Assembly (NCBI GenBank): GCA_030063045.1
Contig: JAQSEB010000001.1
Location: 1,736,001 to 1,800,000, forward strand
Direction of reading: 5' to 3'
Length of the DNA stretch: 64,000 bases
Origin: Pratylenchus scribneri
Taxonomy: Eukaryota > Nematoda > Chromadorea > Rhabditida > Pratylenchidae
This document shows, one piece after another, positions 57,064-64,000 of this stretch (its first letter is position 1; each line of letters opens with the position of its first letter). The notes beneath the pieces were generated by a model. It was not told where the DNA came from. It searched no databases and was given only the letters and a program-made list of their open reading frames with translations. The position numbers were made by a program, and so were the translations under genes.

Positions 57064-57628
57064 TTTTGATCAAGGTTTTTGGGACGGAAAATTATTTGAG
57101 CGATGAAGATGGTTTGATTGCCATCGAGGGCCCTTTTTATACTCCCCCATTTTTGGGGGAGGAATAAATCATACAACCTTCCAGTTTCATTTCATTAATT
57201 TATCATCATTCATCAATGATTTCTCGATTCTTCCATTCCTCCATTTCCAGACTGCCAATCGGTCAATTTTTAATCGGTTTTTTGTCCATCATAAAGCACA
57301 AAAATGTTCAAATCACATCATCGTCCCATTTACAGTTTACACTCTGTGCCCAAATTGGGCAAATATAGAACGAAAATATGTATGATTTCATATTTCATTG
57401 AACTTCCGTTTGACCGTCAATCCATCAGCCATTGCCCCCGGGAAATATTATGGTGAACGATGAAAGTTCGAAAAGGAAAGTGATCAATCAAATTTAATAC
57501 TCAAATAATTGCGCAATTGGAAGATTTGGTTTAAGTATTTTTCGACATTTTATGGTTTCTTCCAGCTCCCTCGAATTTATGCCCTTCTCCTCCCCTCATT
57601 CCTCATTTGACTCCAAATTCGCCCAAAA
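57064..57628. other. Divergent intergenic region
   Basis: Promoter space between the small peptide gene (-) and the cysteine-containing secreted protein (+). The palindrome CTCCCCCATTTTTGGGGGAG lies at about 57143-57162, immediately upstream of the TATA box. Nothing else was recognised. Confidence 0.5.
57133..57142 (-). promoter_or_regulatory. TATA box of small secreted-peptide gene
   Basis: Read on the minus strand the sequence is GTATAAAAAGG, flanked upstream by a CCCCC/GGGGG palindrome. It lies about 70 bp before the ATG at 57063, leaving room for a start site about 30 bp downstream and a short leader. Confidence 0.6.
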
Positions 57629-58195
57629 ATGCGGCATTTTCCCATTTCCATTTTGTTAGTTTTCATTTTCCCACAATTTTGCCATGGATGTTCCCCAACT
57701 TTGTCCCAATCTCCGCCAACAACTCCATCCCCTCCTTGCTGTTCTCCATTGGATTTGATCCATTTTTCTGGCCATGTCCATCTCCATGCCGAATATAATC
57801 CTCCTCAAAAAGGCTTAAAATGTTATGCAAATGTTCAAATTGAATGCTCCTCGTTTGTTTTTTCCTCCCAATTTCCAAATTTCTTTTCATTTTTCAGGCC
57901 AAAAATGTCAAACGAAAAAATAGAATTGGCAATTTTTGATGATTTTGGCCATTTTTTGGCTATTGGCAAAGGAAAAATAAATACAAAAGGAATTTGCGAA
58001 AAATCCGATGGAAAATGGAAATGGAAATTTGGCCAAAATTTGGCCAACGAAATTGGATGCATTTGGAGGAAGAAAAAGTCAAAAAATGGAGACAAATCAT
58101 CGAAATGGAGCAGTGAAGAAAATGAGGAAAGAACCGGGAATATCGCACAAAAAATTGCAATATTTTTGATGCATGACAAAAAAGATGCATTGTAA
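57629..58195 (+). CDS. Secreted protein, C6/DUF281-like
   Basis: Exons 57629-57852 and 57898-58195 give 173 aa. MRHFPISILLVFIFPQFCHG is a clear signal peptide. A Pro/Ser/Thr strip then leads to paired cysteines (PPCCSP, LKCYANVQIECSS, GICEKSDG, EIGCIW). Cysteine spacing and the NEKIELAIFDDFGHFLAIGK strand pattern recall the nematode C6 domain, a poorly understood extracellular module. The tail is strongly basic/acidic (WRKKKSKNGDKSSKWSSEEN). The last 70 bp of the coding region and the 3' flank were copied to about 59.06-59.30 kb. Family assignment is tentative. Confidence 0.6.
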   Translation: MRHFPISILLVFIFPQFCHGCSPTLSQSPPTTPSPPCCSPLDLIHFSGHVHLHAEYNPPQKGLKCYANVQIECSSFVFSSQFPNFFSFFRPKMSNEKIELAIFDDFGHFLAIGKGKINTKGICEKSDGKWKWKFGQNLANEIGCIWRKKKSKNGDKSSKWSSEENEERTGNIAQKIAIFLMHDKKDAL

Positions 58196-58339
58196 AATGA
58201 ATTCTTTCAATTTTGATGAATTAATCGCTGATATGGCCTCGAATTTATTTTAATATTTTCCAATTTTTATTTCCATCATCAGAAGGTCCTTTGAATTAAT
58301 TTCACATTCTATTCAGTGATTTTTAGTATATAAAAGGAG

Positions 58340-59045
58340 GGGAGAAAAAAATTAATTAAAAATTTTTTTTGAAAATTAATTTAAAAAATTTTTGAAAATT
58401 TAATTAAAAAAATTTTTGGAAAATTTAATTAAATTTTTTGAAATTTAATTAAAAAATTTTTGAAAATTTAATTAAAAATTTTTTGAAATTTAATTAAAAA
58501 ATTTTTTGGAAAATTTTATTAAAAATTTTTTGAAATTTAATTAAAAAATTTGTTGAAAATTTAATTAAAAACTTTTTGGAAAATTTAATTAAAAAATTTG
58601 TTGAAAATTTAATTAAAAAATTTTTGGAAAATTTAATTAAATTTTTTGAAATTTAATTAAAAAATTTGTTGAAAATTTAATTAAAAAATTTTTGGAAAAT
58701 TTAATTAAATTTTTTGAAATTTAATTAAAAAATTTTTGGAAAATTTAATTAAATTTTTTGAAATTTAATTAAAAAATTTTTGGAAAATTTAATTAAATTT
58801 TTTGAAATTTAATTAAAAAATTTTTGGAAAATTTAATTAAATTTTTTGAAATTTAATTAAAAAATTTTTGGAAAATTTAATTAAATTTTTTGAAATTTAA
58901 TTAAAAAATTTTTGGAAAATTTAATTAAATTTTTTGAAATTTAATTAAAAAATTTTTGAAAATTTTATTAAAAATTTTTTGAAATTTAATTAAAAATTTT
59001 TTTTGAAAATTGAAAATTTTATTAAAAACTTTTTTGAAAACTTAT
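58340..59045. repeat. AT-rich 44-bp satellite
   Basis: Tandem copies of a unit of about 44 bp built from TTTTTGGAAAATTTAATTAA and ATTTTTTGAAATTTAATTAAA. It is most regular at 58690-58950. Scattered related units (GGAAAATTTAATTAAA) occur again at 63040-63190 inside the GSS-like intron. Confidence 0.9.
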
Positions 59046-59061
59046 TAGTGAATTAAAAAGA

Positions 59062-59300
59062 CAGAAAATGGAAACAAATCATCGAAATGGAGCAGAAGGA
59101 AATGGAAACATGAATGGCACAAAAATTGCAATTTTAATTCATGAAAAAATTATTGTAAAATAAATTCCTCAATTTTGATAAATTAATCTTTGATGAATTC
59201 AATCATTGGCCCCCAAATTATTTTAATATTTTCCCCACTATCAGAAGGTCCTTTTGAATTCCAATTATTCACATTCCATTCAGTCTTTTTTGGTATTGAA
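59062..59300 (+). pseudogene. Duplicated 3' fragment of the C6-like gene
   Basis: Sequence from about 59062 matches that from about 58080: shared blocks include ACAAATCATCGAAATGGAGC, TTATTTTAATATTTTCC and ATCAGAAGGTCC, in the same order and strand. The copied coding part lacks the start and most of the gene and contains deletions, so it is a non-functional fragment. The AT-rich satellite lies between the two copies. Confidence 0.75.
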
Positions 59301-59536
59301 AAAGGAGAAAGAAGATCAAGAATATGGAAATGATGGAATTGGGCAAATTGGAAGGAAAGGGGAAAGGATGGAACTCGTTTTATTTTGGGCCAAAATAGTG
59401 CGCGGATTGATTCGTCCTCCTCACAAAAAAGGATGAGGTGGGGGAAGGACGAAAATTGACTGCCATTCGTCGATGGGAAAACCATTTTGAAGGCCATCTC
59501 TGCACATTTTACGAAAATTGGCAAAGTCAATTAAAA

Positions 59537-59898
59537 ATGTTTTGCCAATTTCAAATTATTTCATTCCTCCTCCTTCTCTCTGTGGCCAATGCCCAGCAGG
59601 TTTGGCCCTCCCTTTCTCCCTAAATCCATTTCAATAAATTCAAAAGCAAAAAGAAAAGCCGGTGATTGTTCATTATGGGAATCGAACTTTTGATGTTTCC
59701 TCATTTGTGCCATATCATCCCGGTGGTCCATTGGTCCTTCAACATGTGAATGGGAAGGACGTGACCGAATATTTGGCCGGACATAAATCCGTCAAATTGA
59801 CCGAACTTGGTGGAATTGTTGTTCAACATCATCATAGCCCTGGGGCATTCCATGTGCTGAATTCTTTGGAAATTAAGGTCCACAATGAAGAAAATTGA
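59537..59898 (+). CDS. Secreted cytochrome b5-like heme-binding protein
   Basis: Exons 59537-59599 and 59647-59898 give 104 aa. The signal peptide MFCQFQIISFLLLLSVANAQ is followed directly by a compact cytochrome b5 fold: TFDVSSFVPYHPGGPLVLQH, GKDVTEYLAGHK. Both axial heme histidines are in place (HPGG, and the GH 22 residues later). Cytochrome b5 domains are normally cytosolic or membrane-tethered; here there is a signal peptide and no C-terminal anchor. The acceptor at 59645-59646 was chosen over the next AG because only it keeps the frame. The physiological partner is unknown. Confidence 0.75.
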
Positions 59899-60242
59899 CC
59901 AAAAATATTGGCAATTTTCAGGATGGAAAAAATGGCGGCGGCAATGGAAAAGGAAAATCCAAACAATGATGAAAATAGAATAATAAAATGTATTAATCAC
60001 AATTTTGTCCATTTTTCGACTAATGAAAAGAAAGAATGATTTGAAGGGATGAACACGGAAATAAACTGGTTCTCCTTTTGCGCATATATTATTTCCCCTG
60101 GGACGCATCCAACAATGATCCACACCAATCCAATCAAAAAGCAACCAAATCTTCTGCCCAATTTTTGATCAGCCCAATCCAAATCCATCCATACCCCTTT
60201 ATTCATTCATTTTCGTCAATTCTTTCCCAAAATCCCCCGAAA
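59899..60242. other. Intergenic region upstream of collagen
   Basis: 344 bp between the cytochrome b5-like gene and the collagen ATG. CGCATATATTATTTCCC near 60080 could be a promoter element. An open frame runs in from 60078 in the collagen frame but looks like leader sequence. Confidence 0.5.
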
Positions 60243-61885
60243 ATGTCCTCCCTGCAAATTTCCTCCCAAAAAATGGCCTCCATCGATTCCTCGGCCAGAG
60301 CGGCCATTTTTGTAGCACTTGGCCTTTCCATAGCGATGATTTCGACCAGCGGATTGATGCTCGCATTCCTCCATTCCGATACGGCAATTATGATGGGCGA
60401 ATTGCGAGAAGAGATGGCCGAATTCAATGTAGGACTTACAAGGATATGCTTCAACTTAGTTGACGCCTTTTATAATAACTCATCAAAGACTTAGCCAATT
60501 TCACTAATTTTAGTATCAAATTAAAGAACAGACTGTGAGCTATCTAAAAATATTAATTTTATCCATATTAGTTCAAAACTTATTGAGTTATGTTCAAAAA
60601 AACACTACAAATTTCATCAAACCATATTAAAGGAATCTTAAAGAGTTTTAAGGGTACAACTTCAAAAATTCTAAATCAATATAAATTAAAATTAATATCA
60701 TTATATAGCCAAAAGTCTGCTCTTTAATTTTATACTAAAATCATCAAAATTGGTTCAGTCCTTGATGAGTTATACGATACCAAGTTGAGCTTTCCTAGGG
60801 CAAAATGGGAATAATATGAGGGGAAATGATTGGAAACTACGCAGATGATGACGGACAAAGCATGGACAGGAATAATGGAAATCCAAAGAGGCGATGAAAG
60901 AGGACCTTCCCCTCCTCCTCCTCCACCAGCAGAATCCTCCTTTCAAAGTATTGTTCGCGCAATCCGCCAATCTACTGCCAATGCATTGCCTCCACAATGC
61001 GGTTACCCATCCAAGCCAATTCAAAATTAATTTTACCCTACTAAATATGTAGAATGTGCCACTGCCCAACCATTTACATGTCCCCCAGGGCCAAAAGGCC
61101 CTCCTGGACAAAATGGAATACCCGGATGTTAGTTTATTGTTTTATGAATTTTCACATTCCAATTTGATTCCAGCTGATGGTGCTCCTGGCATCCCCGGTC
61201 CACCTGGCCTTTCAGGAATTACACTCGGCGAGAAGATATACGCCCTTCCTTGTGTCCAATGTCCGGCTGGGCCACCGGGCCAAGTTTAATTGAATTATTT
61301 GCCATAATTTGAAAACATTTTCCAGCCTGGCCAACCCGGTCGACCCGGAATGCCGGGATCGAGAGGGGCGGCTGGGGCAGTGGGACAAACGGCATTGAAT
61401 GGCCAAATGGGACCACCGGGAGAGGCTGGAGAAGCCGGTAATTTTAAAGAGGATTGGCATTAATTTAAAATTTATTATTAGGTCCAAATGGAACGGATGG
61501 AGAGCCAGGATGGCCTGGAACTGATGGAGTGCCGGGCACATTGGGAAGGGAGGGACAAAAAGGCGAAAAAGGGAGACCTGGGGAACAAGGAGAAGCAGGG
61601 GAAGCAGGTTATTAGTGTCAAAATATGTAAATTGAATATTCCAACACTATTAAAAAGGCCAAAATGGAACAAATGGACAGCCGGGAGCGGATGGAGAAAT
61701 TGGCGAAATGGGGCCACCTGGATTGGCTGGCATTCCAGGGCCAAAAGGAATATCGGGGAAGGCGAGTTTTAATTTGGGGAATGGTTTTGAATTTGATTGG
61801 TTTTCAGACTGGCGAGGATGGTGCGCCCGGAGAGGATGGAGCCTATTGTCCGTGTCCGAGAAGGGCAAAATTGGTGGAAGTGTAA
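60243..61885 (+). CDS. Cuticle collagen
   Basis: Structural protein of the nematode cuticle. Exons 60243-60428, 60845-61001, 61053-61127, 61174-61283, 61326-61437, 61482-61607, 61658-61761 and 61808-61885 give 315 aa (305 if the second ATG at 60273 is used). The N-terminal hydrophobic segment (AAIFVALGLSIAMISTSGLM) is the col N-domain/anchor. Then come a Pro-rich stretch, cysteines QCECATAQPFTC, several interrupted Gly-X-Y blocks (GPKGPPGQNGIPG, GQPGRPGMPGSRG, GPPGLAGIPGPKG) and the terminal YCPCP. Intron 61762-61807 uses a GC donor (AAG|GCGAGT); the GT alternative destroys the Gly-X-Y frame. Intron 1 holds a MITE-like element. Confidence 0.93.
60470..60776. mobile_element. MITE-like element, family B, copy 2
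   Basis: Inside the first collagen intron. Left end TATAATAACTCATCAAAGAC and right end CCTTGATGAGTTATA. The inverted repeats match over about 70 bp, including ACTAATTTTAGTATCAAATT against its complement. Same family as 55280-55583. Confidence 0.82.
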
Positions 61886-62077
61886 AATGTTGTGAACAAA
61901 TGTGTTTATTAATGGATTAAATTTGAAATTGAATCGAATTTAAATCGAATTTTGGATGATAAATTTGATTAAAATTGATTGATTGAATTAATTAATTGAA
62001 TTGGTTTCCAAGTTAATTTATTAGTCAATTTTCTCATCATGTTTTCTTTTGATTTCATTCCCAAAAATTGTTTCCGC
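61886..62077. other. Short convergent intergenic spacer
   Basis: 192 bp between the collagen stop codon (+) and the GSS-like stop codon (-). It is AT-rich with ATTGAATT / AAATCGAATTT repeats. No gene. Confidence 0.6.
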
Positions 62078-64000
62078 CTATTGCATTTCTGATTCCGGGA
62101 AAAGCAACAATGAATCGACCACACCGCCTCCTTCACTGACACCTCCTTGGTTCACATTGTGTGGCTAAATTTGATAATATTTTTGGCCATCTTCACAATT
62201 TCCCCTCCATTTTACCTTGCTGCGCACTAAATATCCTTCCACACGATTCCAAAGCACTTTTCCCCCCTCCTCCTCTGTGCCAATGAATGATCCATAAATG
62301 CCTAATTCGCTGACAACATTCTCCAGAATTGGCGCAACAAATGGACGTTTCATATAATTCTGAAGAATTAAAGGTATAATTTCAAAATTTCCTCCATTTT
62401 CAATTTACTTTGGTCACAACCGGCCAAATTTTTTCTTGTAGAATATAGGCGCCTCTCTCCTCCACGGACATTTCACGTAACCTACGGGCAAATTTGCATT
62501 TCAACATTTTTATTCCCCTTTTCCTCCTTACATTTTTGCCATATCATCGTCGAAATAGTTGCCTTTTCCCGCCCCCAATTGTGCCTTCATCACATAATTT
62601 CGTGGCTTCTGAATCGCATCCGCAATAATTGCCCGAATTCGTTCATCATCGTCCTCAAGACCCCAAAGTCCGGCGAATGTTGTTCGTAATTCGGTAATTT
62701 TTTCTGGTTGATTTGGCAGAAAACGTTCGATCACGCCAGGTTTGGCCAAAACTTGTTGGATTTTCTTTGATCCGGCCAGGGAAAGGCGAATATTCGGTGA
62801 AATGATGGCCGTCGATCGTTCCATGTCCATTCGTTTTTCCCACTCAGCTTCCTGTACAAATAAATTTCAAAAATTTCCAATGATGCCGTTGGGATTTTCC
62901 ATAAATACAGTACAAAAAAGTGAGAGGGGATAAAAGATAGGGGAATTGGTTTTATTGAATGAGGAAAAGAGTATGTAATAATATTCTGAAAAAAATTTGG
63001 ATCGTTTGTATCTATTCATAAAATATTTCCACAAAATTAAATTAAAATCTTTCCAGAAAATTTAATTAAAAACTGTTTGGAAAATTTAATTAAATACTTG
63101 TTGGAAAATTTAATAAAAAAAAACTTTAGAAAATTTAATTTAAAACTTTTTGGAAAATTTAATAAAAATACTTTTTAGAAAATTCTATGATGAATTAAAA
63201 CCTTACTAAAAATTATCATTACTATTTTTTCTAAGCAATGCTACAAAAATTTAGTGCTTAAAGTGTTGGATAGGATAGCGTTTAATATGGAGCCTAATAT
63301 GGCCAATATTTTGGCCTTTGAATTTTTTTTATAAATTATTGTATTTTGTTTTTCAATTTTCAATTAATTCGCTCTTTTCTGACTTAAAATAATTACTATT
63401 CCTTTGCCCCAATTTAATTCCTCTTATTTGCCCCAAAATAATTCCGCCTGTTCAATTTGCCCCAAAATAATTCCGCCTGTTTTATTTGCCCCAAAATAAT
63501 TCCGCCTGTTCAATTTGCCCCAAAATAATTCCGCCTGTTCAATTTGCCCCAAAATAATTCCGCCTGTTCAATTTGCCCCAAAATAATTCCGCCTGTTCAA
63601 TTTGCCCCAAAATAATTCCGCCTGTTTTATTTGCCCCAAACATAATTCCGCCTGTTTTATTTGCCCCAAACATAATTCCGCCTATTTGCCCCAAACCAAT
63701 TCCCCTTTTCATTAATCAATTATCATTTTTGCATATCAATTTAATTCAACAAATTTATATTTTAAGAAACCTACCGTTGGGTAATGTTCCGGTAAATAGC
63801 CGTAGGCCATATGCACAATTGCCACTCTTTTTCCATCCACATAAAGGGAGAAGTCCTTTTCATCCAAATGCATCCTTTGAGGGCTTTCCTTAATGCTACA
63901 ACGCACAACATTCAAATGATGGCCTTCCTTTCGGGCAATCTTCTCCAATTCATATTGAATGAATTGCAATTGTTCATAATGGCAAACGGGGAACATATCC
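62078..64000 (-). CDS. Glutathione-synthetase-like protein, diverged, 5' partial
   Basis: Exons in the window are 62078-62164, 62216-62359, 62409-62481, 62532-62851 and 63775-64000; the 5' part lies beyond the window. The fold is eukaryotic glutathione synthetase: GKRVAIVHMAYGYLPEHYPT, MERSTAIISPNIRLSLAGSK, TTFAGLWGLEDDDER and VVSELGIYGSFIG. The ATP-binding glycine loop, normally KPQREGGGNN, reads KAQLGAGKGN, so the metal-binding Glu and two of the glycines are changed. The substrate loop GGVAAG reads GGVSEG, followed by a new tail, VVDSLLLFPESEMQ. Cyst nematodes have many GSS-like secreted effectors with altered active sites, and this looks like one. A signal peptide cannot be checked here. 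The intron 62852-63774 contains a minisatellite. Confidence 0.88.
63424..63685 (-). repeat. Type-2 minisatellite array in GSS-like intron
   Basis: About nine copies of ATTTGCCCCAAAATAATTCC plus GCCTGTTCA (or TTTT variant), the same family as at 18.7, 33.8 and 51.1 kb. It lies inside the long intron of the GSS-like gene in the same orientation as transcription. Confidence 0.95.

Larger units (their letters stand above)
58196..59536. other. Intergenic region with AT satellite and duplicated fragment
   Basis: Contains the AT-rich satellite 58340-59045 and a partial duplicate of the upstream gene's 3' end. No intact gene is seen before the ATG at 59537. Confidence 0.6.

Noticed and set aside
59653..59898. 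Alternative acceptor at 59652-59653 for the cytochrome b5-like gene
   Set aside because: It puts the exon out of frame and stops within 15 codons; the AG at 59645-59646 keeps the b5 fold.
3183..63685. CRISPR-like interpretation of the regularly spaced repeats
   Set aside because: The repeats are directly tandem with no unique spacers, and the genome is eukaryotic; they are minisatellites.

Overview
The window reads as nuclear DNA of a tylenchid plant-parasitic nematode, most likely a cyst-forming heteroderid. It is AT-rich, and most introns are 35-60 bp with TTTTAG or TTTCAG acceptors. The proteins are nematode-like: cuticle collagen, a BLI-3-type dual oxidase, an innexin, an OLRN-1/Raw protein, and a tyrosinase with ShK domains. 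Two genes fit plant parasitism in particular: a GH32 invertase-like enzyme (a known horizontally acquired family in these worms) and a diverged glutathione-synthetase-like gene (the family that gave rise to cyst-nematode effectors). All gene models were built by hand, checking splice phase and recalled family sequences; no search was run.

Layout. 1-2.9 kb: 3' part of an olrn-1/Raw gene (+). 3.8-5.4 kb: branched-chain aminotransferase (-). 8.7-9.2 kb: TMEM138 (+). 11.4-13.5 kb: innexin (+). 15.2-23.3 kb: a 34-exon dual oxidase (-), one intron of which holds a 1.4-kb minisatellite. 25.8-27.0 kb: CHMP2B (+). 28.4-29.3 kb: short Phactr-like protein (+). 32.3-32.8 kb: unknown secreted protein (+). 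33.0-36.0 kb: GH32 (-). 37.3-39.3 kb: ERGIC-53/LMAN1 lectin (-). 39.7-50.8 kb: dense housekeeping block with GTF2F2, ARFRP1, AP1 sigma and a 93-aa unknown (all +, 138-171 bp apart, operon-like), mL50 (-), then ANKLE2 and WDHD1/CTF4 (+). 53.0-56.1 kb: tyrosinase (-). 56.8-59.9 kb: three small secreted-protein genes. 60.2-61.9 kb: cuticle collagen (+). 62.1-64.0 kb: 3' part of a glutathione-synthetase-like gene (-), running off the end.

Repeats and splicing stand out. One minisatellite superfamily with a shared core (ACAGGCGGAATTATT) forms six arrays, three of them inside introns. A second minisatellite has two arrays, one inside a CHMP2B intron. Two families of short inverted-repeat elements (MITE-like) sit mostly in introns and intergenic DNA, and there are AT-rich 40-44 bp satellites. 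At least six introns, each in a different gene, need a GC donor (about 4 percent of roughly 150 introns modelled). One dual-oxidase intron has no AG acceptor.

Functionally, the dual oxidase, tyrosinase and collagen all act in building or cross-linking cuticle. The 39-51 kb block serves transcription, Golgi trafficking, mitochondrial translation, nuclear-envelope reassembly and DNA replication. GH32, the GSS-like gene and the small secreted proteins are the parasitism candidates.
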